Assembly: GCA_002503055.1 (NCBI GenBank)
Contig: DAQX01000008.1
Location: forward strand, 127,604-191,603
DNA from: Euryarchaeota archaeon UBA86
GTDB taxonomy: Archaea; Thermoplasmatota; Poseidoniia; Poseidoniales; Thalassarchaeaceae
Direction: 5' to 3'
Length of the DNA stretch: 64,000 nt
The translations under genes and the position numbers were made by a program. The notes below the pieces were generated by a model that was not told the DNA's origin, did not search any database, and worked only from the letters and a program-made list of their open reading frames with translations. Below, piece by piece: positions 8,449-17,706 of the stretch; positions within the stretch are counted from its first letter, which is position 1; the number at the start of each line of letters is the position of its first letter.

Positions 8449-9465
8449 ATGCAAAGTCCAATCACTCGCATCGAGCCGAAAATTGCATCTCGGCTCTCTA
8501 AGCAGAAGTATCACCTCGTAGGCGAGCACGGTGGAGTCAAAGTTTGCCACTGGACTAAGCAGAGTCTGATTGCCGATCGATCCTGCTACAAGGGCACATT
8601 CTACGGGATTGAGAGTCATGGTTGTATGCAGATGGCACCTAATGTCGATACCTGCAACCTAGCCTGTACTTACTGCTGGAGAGAGCCTCACTCCGATACT
8701 CTACACAAGATTGATGATGATCCGTACGAGCTGTATCTGGAGTCTGTTCGTGCTCAAAGAAGGCTATTGACTGGTTTTGGTGGCAACCCCAAAGCAGACA
8801 GGGAAAAATGGCTTGAAGCTCAGAACCCCAAGCATGTAGCAATTTCTCTCAATGGCGAACCTACTCTTTACTCGCGACTAGGTGAGTTCCTCGACATCTG
8901 CCACCAGCATGGAACCTCAACCTTCCTAGTTACCAATGGGAGTCTGCCCAAGGTCATTGAGAATCTCGATCCACTGCCGACTCAGCTGTATGTGAGCGTT
9001 GATGCTCCGAATAAGGAGGTCTTCGATAGGCTGTGTAAACCCAAGTTCGACCAAGCTGCATTCCACAAACTTGAGCAGACTCTAGAGTTGCTTCCAAGCC
9101 TAGATACTAGGACAGTATGTAGACACACACTAATCAAACACGAGTCACTTGGTCATCACGAAGATTACGCTCGCTTGGATAACCTTGCAGATCCTGACTT
9201 CATAGAGGCTAAGGGATACGTATACGTAGGCAACAGCCGAAACAATCTGACTATCGAAAACATGCCTAGTCACGATGATGTGATGGGTTTCTCGCAGCGT
9301 TTGGCACCGCTTGTCGGTAGAGAGATTTTGTCCGAAAGAAGAGAGAGCAGAGTGGCTCTGATTGGTAAAGAAATGATTCCAATCACTCTACCCGAGAAGG
9401 TTAGAGAGTTGCCGGCAGACCTGGGAATTGCCAAGCCGCAGAATCTAGTTTTGCCTCAGGCCTAA
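8449..9465 (+). CDS. taw1: tRNA 4-demethylwyosine synthase (Taw1/TYW1, radical SAM)
   Basis: Taw1 condenses pyruvate carbons onto 1-methylguanosine-37 of tRNA-Phe, making the tricyclic imG-14 base, the first step of wyosine synthesis. The radical-SAM cluster CxxxCxxC is seen as CNLACTYC about 55-60 residues in. A second iron-sulfur site would use upstream cysteines such as 'CHW', 'CYKG' and 'GCMQ'. 'SLNGEPTL' is the family's SAM-binding strand. The length of 338 residues is normal. An upstream in-frame TTG at 8407 exists, but ATG 8449 follows a GGGAG stretch and suits the family start. The gene is an archaeal/eukaryotic marker. Its stop overlaps the convergent ATPase stop by 4 nt. Confidence 0.9.
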   Translation: MQSPITRIEPKIASRLSKQKYHLVGEHGGVKVCHWTKQSLIADRSCYKGTFYGIESHGCMQMAPNVDTCNLACTYCWREPHSDTLHKIDDDPYELYLESVRAQRRLLTGFGGNPKADREKWLEAQNPKHVAISLNGEPTLYSRLGEFLDICHQHGTSTFLVTNGSLPKVIENLDPLPTQLYVSVDAPNKEVFDRLCKPKFDQAAFHKLEQTLELLPSLDTRTVCRHTLIKHESLGHHEDYARLDNLADPDFIEAKGYVYVGNSRNNLTIENMPSHDDVMGFSQRLAPLVGREILSERRESRVALIGKEMIPITLPEKVRELPADLGIAKPQNLVLPQA

Positions 9466-10451
9466 ACCATAGGACGACTCGAGCCGCACTCAGGGCAGAG
9501 TTGCTCCTCACTGTCACCGTAATCATGGAAGCAGGCAGGACATGTTGCCGCGAGAGTCAACTCTGTTTTACCATCGATGTCTATCCTTTCTTCTGAGACT
9601 CTCTCTAGGTTTAGCGAGTCGCGTACGATATCTGGAATTTCGAATCTACCAGGTCCACCAATCTGCGTGAGAATGTCAGGAGGTAGCGTTACTGTTCCAG
9701 TATCGTCGATAATCAACTCGCGGCTGCCAGATAAATCGGAGATATCCACATCTGTGCCATGCTGTGCAACGAAGCGACCGTCTCTGAGTTCAAGTGAACG
9801 TTCACAGAAAGCAGCAACATCTCTATTGTGAGTAACCAAGAAGAATGCCACATCTTCTTCCTTGTGAAGTGTATCGAATAGCTCTAGTACCTCTCTGCTG
9901 GTAATCGGGTCTAGAGCCCCTGTTGGCTCATCGGCGAGAATTAGTTTGGGCTCTGTGATTAGGGCCCGGGCAATAGCAACCCTCTGCTGCTCACCCCCAG
10001 AAAGTTCCTCTGGCATTCCACGAGATCGCTCGCCCATACCAAGACGATCAAGCAATTCCTGTGCCTTTGCTCTGGCCTCTCTCGGCAGAACGCCCTGATG
10101 GCGTAGTGGCTGTGCAACATTGTCCAAGGCGTTTAGATGAGGGAGTAGATTAGAGTCTTGGAAGATAAACGAGACTGTCTTCTGGCGTAGATCTACCAAC
10201 TCCTTTCCAGTCAGTCTAGTCATTCTACTGCCTGCAAGTTCAACCCCTCCTGCTGAAGGCTTCATCAGCCCACCTAGGCACTTCAGAAGAGTTGACTTGC
10301 CGGAACCCGAAGGGCCAATCACTGCAACTGCTTCACCCTCATAGACAGTCACATGTAGGCCCCTAAGCGCAACTACATTGCCATCTTCAGCTCCCGACTC
10401 ATAGACATGATAGAGTCCGTCAGATTTGAGAATCTCTGATCTCTCTTCCAT
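9462..10451 (-). CDS. ABC transporter ATPase (LolD/MacB type) with C-terminal zinc ribbon
   Basis: The first ~220 residues are a complete ABC ATPase: Walker [10 protein letters not shown] (about 43-51), signature LSGGEQQR, Walker [13 protein letters not shown] and the H-loop 'LVTHNRD'. The protein then runs ~100 residues beyond the family norm of about 225. The extension has a beta-rich segment ('[10 protein letters not shown]') faintly like an AbrB-type hairpin, and ends in a two-knuckle zinc ribbon (CPAC...CPEC). It partners the permease gene 2 nt upstream and differs from the second ATPase at 13717, which lacks the extension. The zinc ribbon could bind a partner or sense metal; this is inference. 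Confidence 0.85.
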   Translation of the reverse strand: MEERSEILKSDGLYHVYESGAEDGNVVALRGLHVTVYEGEAVAVIGPSGSGKSTLLKCLGGLMKPSAGGVELAGSRMTRLTGKELVDLRQKTVSFIFQDSNLLPHLNALDNVAQPLRHQGVLPREARAKAQELLDRLGMGERSRGMPEELSGGEQQRVAIARALITEPKLILADEPTGALDPITSREVLELFDTLHKEEDVAFFLVTHNRDVAAFCERSLELRDGRFVAQHGTDVDISDLSGSRELIIDDTGTVTLPPDILTQIGGPGRFEIPDIVRDSLNLERVSEERIDIDGKTELTLAATCPACFHDYGDSEEQLCPECGSSRPMV

Positions 10452-10453
10452 CT

Positions 10454-13400
10454 TTACTCCCCCTTCAGTACAACTGCCAAATCAGCCTGTAGAGCCTTGC
10501 GTGTGGTGTAAATCAATGCAACCAGAACAGCTACCAGTACTGATGCATTGACAAGTGCGAGATCGAACCATGGCCATACAAGATCCCTGTCAATAGGAGC
10601 GCTCTGTCCAAGGAATATCTGGAAGATATATCCGAATACACCGAAGAAACCGTTGAATGATTCTGCGATAGCTAGGCCAAGGAACACTCCGAGAGCCATA
10701 CTAACAGTTAGAATTGATAGAATCTCAAACAGAACAAGTCGTGTTACTTGGTTCGGGCTTGCTCCGATTGCCTGTAAAATTGCTAGTTCTCTCTTCCTCT
10801 GGGTCAGGACTAGGGATAGGAATACGAAAGCAGAAGCGACAGAAGCTAGTGAAGCGACGATGAACTGTAGACTGAGTAGTCCAGGTGTTCCAAATATCAG
10901 TCCACCATTACGCTCGTTCTCTCGATGTGCAGTAGACCAGTCTTGGGCAGCACTGATTCCATTGCCATTGGTAATCTCTGCATTTACTGCCCGGAGAGCA
11001 TCAGCACAGTCTCCGTCAGTCTGATCACACAATTCGAAGAACCATCTTGTAGATGTGTAGGCGTCTGCAGTGGCATTACCAACTAATTGTCTGTATGTAG
11101 ACTCGCCAATCACAATGGCCTGTTCCGCTTCGGTAGATGATAGTCCAGGGACCCACTGATGGCGGCCCTGATATTGGATTGCTGACTCAGTAACTGTAGT
11201 AGTGATGATGAACTCAAAGTCTGCCCCTATTTCGAAGTCGTACTCTGTGTATTCAATTGTCTGAGTATTTCCTACTTCAAGATCCTTGAACACATCTACA
11301 GCTGCAGAACCAGCTGTGAATGAACCGCTTGACCACTCAGAGACAACTGCATCGATGTCATCCCCAGGGATTGTCTGGGTGTCCCAGATTAGAGTATCCT
11401 CATGTCCATCAAATAGTACCCATGTCCTGACTAGAGAGTTCTGACTCTTCGGATTAGTAAAGATGTCAGCAACCGAGGTCATAGAAGAAATATCAGTGAT
11501 ATCGCTATCTCCCGATCTTTGGATTGCTAGCATCAGCTCATTTCTGGCTTGCTGCTCAGTTACTGGAGAATCAAACTGGACTTGTAGGTCCGATCCTGTC
11601 TGAGCTGATGTTGTGCGCTCGTCAACGATGGTCCCAGTGTATCCCTGCACTGCAGCAAGAGTAACTATCGACAGTGTTAGCAGCATAATTACTGCCAATC
11701 GATTGACGGACTCTGAAGATCCTGAACCTCTCAGACCCCTTCTGATATCTGATACCGCGGGAGACCACGATAGCAAAGCGGTAAGAATTCGTGGGCCTGC
11801 AGCTCCAATCCTTCCCAGAACTAATGCTCCTCCTATCCATAGGAAGAAGGGCCCTAGGAGGAACAGTAAGGCTTCAACAATGAAGTTTGAAATTAGGCCC
11901 TCGGATCCTATTGAGCCCCATCCTCCATTACCTTCGATCCAGCTCTCGGCATAGGCTAGAAGTCCGATACCGAAAGATAGGAAATGCAGCAAAGTTCTGG
12001 GTTCTCTTGTCTCGGCTACCTTTCTTACTCCTTCATCGATCTCGATTCTGAGGAAATCTCTAGTTCTGGTTCTACCGAACAGAAGTGATAAACCGACGGT
12101 AAGCAAGATGATTACGATAGTAGTAACCAGACTCAGGGTCGGATTGATGTCTATCCCGCCCGATCTGAAAGACATGAATCCGACAGCATCGAGAACCAAG
12201 GGTACAGAAATTAGTGCGAGAGAATATCCAGCAAACCAAGCGAACATGCTGGTGACTGCCAACTCGAGCATTATCATGCCAGTAAGTGTACCTTCTGTGC
12301 CGCCGATTACACGGTGGATGGAAATCTCTCTCTTGCGCTGTTCTAATGATAAAACTAGACCGTAAATCAGAACTGAGAATGAGAGAACAACAATAGGAAT
12401 CATCAGGATGTAATCGAAAATCTGTATGATTCCAAGGAATATGTTGAGGAAGGTGATGGTTCCCGAAATTAGGTCGTTGTACTCGACTAGAATACCAAAG
12501 CTGGTGTAGTTTCCTGCTTCCATCTGTTCCTTGAGGTTGTCTAGCCACTTAGTCGCGTCAGCAGTAGATGTGGTTGGTAACTGGCTTCTGTCTACAGCCA
12601 AACCGAGGTAACCGTGGTCGTTGTCCATCAGTATGGTCTTCTGCTCTTCACTGAGGACTGCATCTGTAACCATCAATGGATTGAACAACAAGGTAGGATT
12701 TCCTGCACCTCCTTCCTGATATACTGCAGCGATGGTTAGATTTCGAACTGTCATGGTGACCCGGCAGAACTTGTATGCTCTCTCTCCAGCACTCCATGTG
12801 TATTCCTCACCTTGACAATCCTCGAAGTCATCATTGAGATTGACTCCTGTAAGATATCCAGTGATGTAAGTGAAATTGAGTTCAGATATTGTGTCATTGA
12901 CACCCACTCCTGCGCTAGAAGCAATCTGAGAGGGTAGAACGATTGATCGATTAGCAGCAGCGTCTGCTGCACTAGCCGGCCAACTACCATAGATTATCCT
13001 AGAGTCCTGTCCTCTGACTGAATGTCGTTCCCCTAACTCGCCATCCCAGATTCCGTCACCATAGAAGCGAATTGTTCTGTCACCGTTGATTGGAGGTCCT
13101 GATGATAATGCCTCGGGATAATCCCAACTTACATTTTCCCAATTCCCAGTAGGTCCAGAGGCTTCGATAACATTGAGAGGTTGTGGAACGATGAAATCCT
13201 CATCGAAGAAACCGTCAACCCTAACTCCTTGACGTCCGAAAACAAGTCCACAATCAGAGAATGCATCCATCTGTACAAACTCATCGCATAATGATTCCCA
13301 AAGCGCTGAGTCGTTTGTTCGTCCCTCAGCATCCTCTCCCGGGCCCTCAGAGAAGTCGACCTTAGCGTCGAATATTTCCTCTTGCAGTGAATATTGTAGG

Positions 13401-13720
13401 AATGCTTGAGACAGACCCACTCCGTATGCAAGTACAGTAGAAATTACCAACGAGGCTAGGAAGACCCCTGCGAATACAGCGAGGACGCGTTCTCTGCTTC
13501 GCCACGAGCTCTTTGCTGCCATGACCAAATTATCAGGTAATGACATCAGTCGTGTTTTCATTGGGAGGTTGTCAACTCTCTCTATTTTCCCGCCACTTAT
13601 GTCAATATTGAACAGCAAGAGGACACTGGAAATTAGTCTGAACGGCAAGGAGAGAATTAACTGGAACAATTCCAGAAGTGCCAGAAGCGTTCGACGCCTC
13701 CTTCGGCCCAGAAAACTCAT
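10454..13720 (-). CDS. FtsX/MacB-type ABC permease, two-module, 1088 aa
   Basis: One N-terminal membrane helix (about 85-110) is followed by a large extracellular domain (to ~420). Three membrane helices (about 425-550) then form a first FtsX module with the typical 'LEQRKREISIHRVIGGT' segment. More hydrophobic segments lead to a second extracellular domain (about 700-950), and a final FtsX module (about 960-1085) contains 'LTQRKRELAILQAIGAS'. Both FtsX halves are thus in one chain, so it can act as a pseudo-dimer. Such systems power mechanical work or lipoprotein/peptide export rather than classical import. It overlaps the first ATPase gene by 4 nt and lies 2 nt from the second, a clear three-gene operon. 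The cargo is unknown. Confidence 0.85.
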   Translation of the reverse strand: MSFLGRRRRRTLLALLELFQLILSLPFRLISSVLLLFNIDISGGKIERVDNLPMKTRLMSLPDNLVMAAKSSWRSRERVLAVFAGVFLASLVISTVLAYGVGLSQAFLQYSLQEEIFDAKVDFSEGPGEDAEGRTNDSALWESLCDEFVQMDAFSDCGLVFGRQGVRVDGFFDEDFIVPQPLNVIEASGPTGNWENVSWDYPEALSSGPPINGDRTIRFYGDGIWDGELGERHSVRGQDSRIIYGSWPASAADAAANRSIVLPSQIASSAGVGVNDTISELNFTYITGYLTGVNLNDDFEDCQGEEYTWSAGERAYKFCRVTMTVRNLTIAAVYQEGGAGNPTLLFNPLMVTDAVLSEEQKTILMDNDHGYLGLAVDRSQLPTTSTADATKWLDNLKEQMEAGNYTSFGILVEYNDLISGTITFLNIFLGIIQIFDYILMIPIVVLSFSVLIYGLVLSLEQRKREISIHRVIGGTEGTLTGMIMLELAVTSMFAWFAGYSLALISVPLVLDAVGFMSFRSGGIDINPTLSLVTTIVIILLTVGLSLLFGRTRTRDFLRIEIDEGVRKVAETREPRTLLHFLSFGIGLLAYAESWIEGNGGWGSIGSEGLISNFIVEALLFLLGPFFLWIGGALVLGRIGAAGPRILTALLSWSPAVSDIRRGLRGSGSSESVNRLAVIMLLTLSIVTLAAVQGYTGTIVDERTTSAQTGSDLQVQFDSPVTEQQARNELMLAIQRSGDSDITDISSMTSVADIFTNPKSQNSLVRTWVLFDGHEDTLIWDTQTIPGDDIDAVVSEWSSGSFTAGSAAVDVFKDLEVGNTQTIEYTEYDFEIGADFEFIITTTVTESAIQYQGRHQWVPGLSSTEAEQAIVIGESTYRQLVGNATADAYTSTRWFFELCDQTDGDCADALRAVNAEITNGNGISAAQDWSTAHRENERNGGLIFGTPGLLSLQFIVASLASVASAFVFLSLVLTQRKRELAILQAIGASPNQVTRLVLFEILSILTVSMALGVFLGLAIAESFNGFFGVFGYIFQIFLGQSAPIDRDLVWPWFDLALVNASVLVAVLVALIYTTRKALQADLAVVLKGE

Positions 13721-14433
13721 TCTCCCAACCTCCCTTCTTCACCCCAAGCTGAACGGATGTCAGATGCTGCAGTGACTCCGTCTCGTAGCAGTAGCATTCT
13801 GTCTGCCATCGATGCTAGTGTTGGATCGTGGGTTACCATTAGAACAGAAATTTGTTCTTCTTCACAGAGGCGTCGGAACAAATCTATGATTTCGAGACCG
13901 CTCTTTACATCCAGATTTCCAGTCGGTTCATCGGCTAGAATTAGAGGGCGTGAACCAGCGATTGCTCTAGCGATTGCGACTCTCTGCTGCTGACCTCCAG
14001 ACAATTGATCGGGGATGAAGTTCAAGCGATCTGATAAATCCACTTTGTCCAAGGCTTCTCTGGCCTGTTCTTCTGCCTCGGCGGATGGCACTCCGGCTAA
14101 CTCCAAGGAGAAAATCACATTATCTAGAGCACTGAGTCTGTCAATCAAATGGAAATCTTGGAAAATCCAGCCAACTCCTCTTCTTCGGACTTCTACTACC
14201 CGATTCGGACTCTTTGTCCCGTAATTGAAACTCTCAAGCGATATTGAGCCGGAGTCGGCATCAAGAAGGCCACCGATGATATTGAGAAGGGTCGACTTAC
14301 CGCATCCGGATGGCCCCATTAGAGCAACTAACTCTCCTGGCTTGATTTCCAAATCTATTCCTTTCAGAACCTCTAGCCTGTTCCTACCGGAACCAAATCC
14401 TTTGCACAAGTCGGAGACTTGGAGCACGGACAA
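13717..14433 (-). CDS. ABC transporter ATPase (LolD/MacB type)
   Basis: A standard 238-residue ABC ATPase: Walker A GPSGCGKST (about 40-48), signature LSGGQQQR, Walker [13 protein letters not shown] and the H-loop 'MVTHDP'. It is the first gene of a three-gene operon with the two-module permease and a second ATPase. The listed start is TTG at 14433; a GTG two codons later (14427) fits a TATA-like box at 14450-14456 as a leaderless start. Both ATPases in the operon keep all catalytic motifs, so they may pair as a heterodimer under the single-chain permease (inference). Confidence 0.88.
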   Translation of the reverse strand: MSVLQVSDLCKGFGSGRNRLEVLKGIDLEIKPGELVALMGPSGCGKSTLLNIIGGLLDADSGSISLESFNYGTKSPNRVVEVRRRGVGWIFQDFHLIDRLSALDNVIFSLELAGVPSAEAEEQAREALDKVDLSDRLNFIPDQLSGGQQQRVAIARAIAGSRPLILADEPTGNLDVKSGLEIIDLFRRLCEEEQISVLMVTHDPTLASMADRMLLLRDGVTAASDIRSAWGEEGRLGE

Positions 14434-14449
14434 AGGGTGAACAAGTAAC

Positions 14450-14456
14450 CTATAAA
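14450..14456 (-). promoter_or_regulatory. TATA-like box for the ABC operon
   Basis: On the minus strand the sequence reads TTTATAG in the 49-nt gap before the ATPase gene, centred about 26 nt from the GTG codon at 14427. It favours a leaderless GTG start over the TTG at 14433. Confidence 0.4.
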
Positions 14457-14482
14457 CTACTGTTTGAGGAAAAATGGTTCGA

Positions 14483-15562
14483 TCAGTCTAAAATCGCTGC
14501 ATAGGCCGCCGATAGAGCCTCTCCCTGAGTCTCCGGGCTGAGATTCTCTTTGACATATAGAATCAACGAGTCTTCCGGGATGCGTGGAACCTCTCCTGCC
14601 CTCTTCCATGCAGCATGAATTTTCGAAATCGCATTTGCCCATGCGGAGACATCATCTGCAGGCAATAGGCAATCCTCTGGAATTATCTCGTTGTGAGCAG
14701 GCAAATCGGCCGCTAGAACGGGACATCCTGCCGCCATGGCCTCCACGGGCGGATATCCAAATCCTTCTGAGATGCTAGGGAATAGCAATGCTTCTGCGTG
14801 TTGTAAGGCTGCTACCAATTGTTCATCATCCAACTTTAGTTCGCTACCGATGTGTAGCATGTGAATATCTTCCGCAATTTCTTCCGGGAGGTTATCTAGA
14901 ACTTCGCCGACGAAACCAAGTCTCTTCCTCGGCTCATCGCTCCCTACTGTAACCAACATGCACTTACTTTCATCGTCGTAATCCGAGATTAGCTCTCGTG
15001 GGCGTGAGTTTTCTTCAGGGTCCCAATACTCAACATCGACTTGATGTCGAACCAATGCGGTTGGCTTGCCCGGAAACAGTGATTCAACATCTCTACGGGT
15101 CATCTCTGAAATGCAGATGAGTAAATCAGCTCTATCCAATCCCTGCCGTAATCTCTTGAGATCTCTTCGTCGAATCAATCCCGGGTTGTGCTCACCCACC
15201 TCGACAATGTCTTCACCTGCCTTAATTGAGCGTGGTTTTAGATGAAATAAATCATGCACAGTTACTACAACCGGAACCTTACACTGATGAGGAACAAGAT
15301 GTGCCTGTTCTTGATCGGTGATGTGGAGAAGATCAGCATCGGACTGCTCGATTGCGCGGGCGACTAATCTGGGGTGACTGCTCCATCTCGAGTATAGACG
15401 ACTCAGTGGAGATGTTCTGATTGTATGCTCTATTGTCCCTGTTCTAATCCATCCAGGGACTAGTGCTCTTTCGAGTATTGTCTCGACAGCAAAGTGTGCT
15501 CTACCCAACCCTGTGTTCTCGGGTAGGGCGCCTCCTCTGGCAAGCATAACCCGCCTGACCAT
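14483..15562 (-). CDS. glycosyltransferase, GT4-like (GT-B fold)
   Basis: This 359-residue protein has the two-domain GT-B layout. The N-terminal half holds 'VVVTVHDLFHLK'; the C-terminal half has 'VTVGSDEPRKRLG', a donor-site E-x7-E motif in SEGFGYPPVEAMAAG, and 'GCPVLAADLPAHNE'. Members move a sugar from a nucleotide donor to lipids, glycans or proteins on the cytoplasmic face. Donor and acceptor cannot be told. It is divergently arranged with a second glycosyltransferase across a 50-nt gap, suggesting shared regulation and a joint role in surface glycan or lipid glycosylation. Confidence 0.85.
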   Translation of the reverse strand: MVRRVMLARGGALPENTGLGRAHFAVETILERALVPGWIRTGTIEHTIRTSPLSRLYSRWSSHPRLVARAIEQSDADLLHITDQEQAHLVPHQCKVPVVVTVHDLFHLKPRSIKAGEDIVEVGEHNPGLIRRRDLKRLRQGLDRADLLICISEMTRRDVESLFPGKPTALVRHQVDVEYWDPEENSRPRELISDYDDESKCMLVTVGSDEPRKRLGFVGEVLDNLPEEIAEDIHMLHIGSELKLDDEQLVAALQHAEALLFPSISEGFGYPPVEAMAAGCPVLAADLPAHNEIIPEDCLLPADDVSAWANAISKIHAAWKRAGEVPRIPEDSLILYVKENLSPETQGEALSAAYAAILD

Positions 15563-15612
15563 GTGGCCACCAAGGCGTATCGGACTTAAACGAGGGCGGG
15601 AGATGGGTCAAC

Positions 15613-16851
15613 ATGGAGGGAAATCGCGAGCAGGCTGGTCAAGGCCGCAGATTGCTCGTCGCCAAGGGTAGTTTCGAGGCGTTAGGAGGAGCTGAGAGAG
15701 ATTTAATCCGTAATCTACCGGCCCTCTCTGAGGCTTTCGAAGTCACAGTTGCTACACTCGCTCCAGTACCTGAATTGGAGGGTGTGTGCTCTGAATTAGG
15801 CGTGGCTCTATTGTATCCTGAGAAAACTTGGGAGATGCCAGTTGACTCGATTTCTAGGATACTAGACAGTGGGGCCAGTAGCGCAACAAAGGCATGGAAG
15901 TCATGTTCGAGTCTCGAGGATACGATAGGTGACTGCGAAGCTGTCCATCTAGTCAGTGGAGATGGCAGTCTGGAATTACTGGATATGATTCCTCAAGAGA
16001 CTGTTGTACACTTCCATCTACTAGAGCCGCACCGAGGCTTGCATGAGGATGTCCTCCACATGGAAATCGATGGAAGTCCAAAACGCAGCCTCAGACTAAC
16101 ACATGGACTACTAACCAAGGCTAGGAATGCAGACTTGAGAGCAGTCAGAAAACTGGCTGAAAGGCCGAGGTCTGCCATCAGCGGTAACTCGAATTTTACT
16201 GCATCTAGGATAGTGGACATATACGGTGTAGATGCTGGTGTTCTACATCCTAGTGTAGTAACTGATGAGTTTCCTGAACTAGCAAGTGCGAATGAGACAA
16301 TGCCTAACTCCTTCTCTGGAGATTATGTGGTAAGCGTCGGTAGAGCCAGTTGGGTTAAGGGAACTTGGGAGACTATCTCTATGCTTGGAGGTACTAATCT
16401 GATTCTTGCACATGTCGGAGGCGGAGACAAGGATGATCTGAACAGATTGTCCTCGCATGCACGCAACTGCGGCGTTGAACTCTGGATTGCTCCGAGGCTG
16501 AGTTCCAACGAGATGGCTGCTTTGATGCGTGGAGCCAGGGCTGTGGTCAGCATGGCCCATGGAGAGCCATTCGGATTAACACCCATCGAGGCATTCTCAG
16601 TTGGGACTCCTGCATTGTTCGTGGACGAGGGAGGATTCAGAGATTCGATAGTAGACGGTAAAAACGGACGATTGCTCGCTCGTGATGATATCGAAGGATG
16701 GCATTCTAATTTGGAGATGGTGAAGGATTCGACTGTTCGGGAACAGTGGTCTAAGGCCGGGAAGGAATGGATTTCGGAGCTGGGACTTAGTCCTGAAAAC
16801 CACTGCAGTAGACTGTTGAGAATCTTAGATTCAATTCATAATGATGAATGA
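15613..16851 (+). CDS. glycosyltransferase, GT4-like (GT-B fold)
   Basis: A 412-residue GT-B enzyme. The N-terminus begins 'LLVAKGSFEALGGAERDLIRNL', as in family 4 enzymes where the Gly-Gly-Ala-Glu turn binds the acceptor side. The C-terminal half has 'VSVGRASWVKG', the E-x7-E motif in HGEPFGLTPIEAFSVG, and 'GKNGRLL'. The start is ATG at 15613, with a purine-rich GGGCGGGAGATGGG stretch just before it. It is divergent from the other glycosyltransferase and followed 45 nt later by an acidic anchored protein. Substrate unknown. Confidence 0.85.
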   Translation: MEGNREQAGQGRRLLVAKGSFEALGGAERDLIRNLPALSEAFEVTVATLAPVPELEGVCSELGVALLYPEKTWEMPVDSISRILDSGASSATKAWKSCSSLEDTIGDCEAVHLVSGDGSLELLDMIPQETVVHFHLLEPHRGLHEDVLHMEIDGSPKRSLRLTHGLLTKARNADLRAVRKLAERPRSAISGNSNFTASRIVDIYGVDAGVLHPSVVTDEFPELASANETMPNSFSGDYVVSVGRASWVKGTWETISMLGGTNLILAHVGGGDKDDLNRLSSHARNCGVELWIAPRLSSNEMAALMRGARAVVSMAHGEPFGLTPIEAFSVGTPALFVDEGGFRDSIVDGKNGRLLARDDIEGWHSNLEMVKDSTVREQWSKAGKEWISELGLSPENHCSRLLRILDSIHNDE

Positions 16852-16867
16852 ACATGTTCGGAATCTA

Positions 16868-16876
16868 TTGAAATAA
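16868..16876 (+). promoter_or_regulatory. TATA-like AT-rich element before the acidic protein gene
   Basis: TTGAAATAAC-like sequence lies about 25 nt before the ATG at 16897 in the 45-nt gap, consistent with a separate leaderless promoter for the acidic protein. Confidence 0.3.
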
Positions 16877-16896
16877 CAAGTATCTGAGCGCATCTC

Positions 16897-17706
16897 ATGG
16901 ACGATATGCCCAGTTCAACAACAGAAACTACCTCTAAGGCTGCCTTGACGGTGGGATTACTGCTCTTCGCTTCAGTAATTCTCGGAGCCGGGGCCCTAGG
17001 TGATGACGGTGGTCCGAACTCCACTGACAGAGATGATCGTGAACCTACTGATGATACTCGCGAAGATGAACGTGCTAACGATAACATGGATCTAGAAATC
17101 GATAGATTAGGTACTGCATGCGAATCCGGAGAAGAAGAGGCTTGTAATCGGCTTGAGATGATGCGAACAGATGGAGGCGACCGAGGAGAAGATAGGGGTG
17201 AGATGGAAGTCCGTGATTTGGGCCGTGAGCGAGGTCCAGAAGGAATGGATCGTGACCATAGAAACAGTATGGGAGTAGATCCAGAGATTCTAGTTGAGAT
17301 GGCAGAAATATGGTGTCACAACCATGTATATTCGACATTCTGGGAGAATGCAGGAGATGTTCACGAGGGTGAAGAAGGATTTGAAATTGTCACCTATGAT
17401 GAGAATGACAACATGGAAACGACATTCATCAGCCACGATGCAATGTCTCAGTTACTGATGGGTCTTGAGCCTCTAGTGGAGTCCTGTACTGACATGATGT
17501 TGAGGCAAATGGGGGTGCCCATTCATCACGACGAGCATGAGGATGATTGGGACGAATACGAGTGGTGTGAAGAACACCCCGAATCTGATGACTGCGAATG
17601 GATAGAAGATGAGTGGGATGAAGATGATGAGTCGGACGAAGAGGACGAAGATACCCCTTGTAACACACCTGATTGTGACGACGAGTCAGACGAGAATCAA
17701 GATTGA
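16897..17706 (+). CDS. highly acidic membrane-anchored or secreted protein, 269 aa
   Basis: No family was recognised. A single hydrophobic segment at about 16-37 works as a signal or anchor. The rest is dominated by Asp and Glu: a first acidic linker (about 40-120), a short region with Cys and Trp around 150-200 ('EIWCHNHVYSTFW', 'VESCTDMML'), and a C-terminal tail of almost pure acid with 'EWCEEHPESDDCEW' and a final Cys pair. At least eight cysteines are visible, so disulfides or metal binding are possible in the extracellular part. The tail could bind calcium or other cations (inference). The end overlaps the convergent membrane gene by 10 nt. Confidence 0.65.
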   Translation: MDDMPSSTTETTSKAALTVGLLLFASVILGAGALGDDGGPNSTDRDDREPTDDTREDERANDNMDLEIDRLGTACESGEEEACNRLEMMRTDGGDRGEDRGEMEVRDLGRERGPEGMDRDHRNSMGVDPEILVEMAEIWCHNHVYSTFWENAGDVHEGEEGFEIVTYDENDNMETTFISHDAMSQLLMGLEPLVESCTDMMLRQMGVPIHHDEHEDDWDEYEWCEEHPESDDCEWIEDEWDEDDESDEEDEDTPCNTPDCDDESDENQD

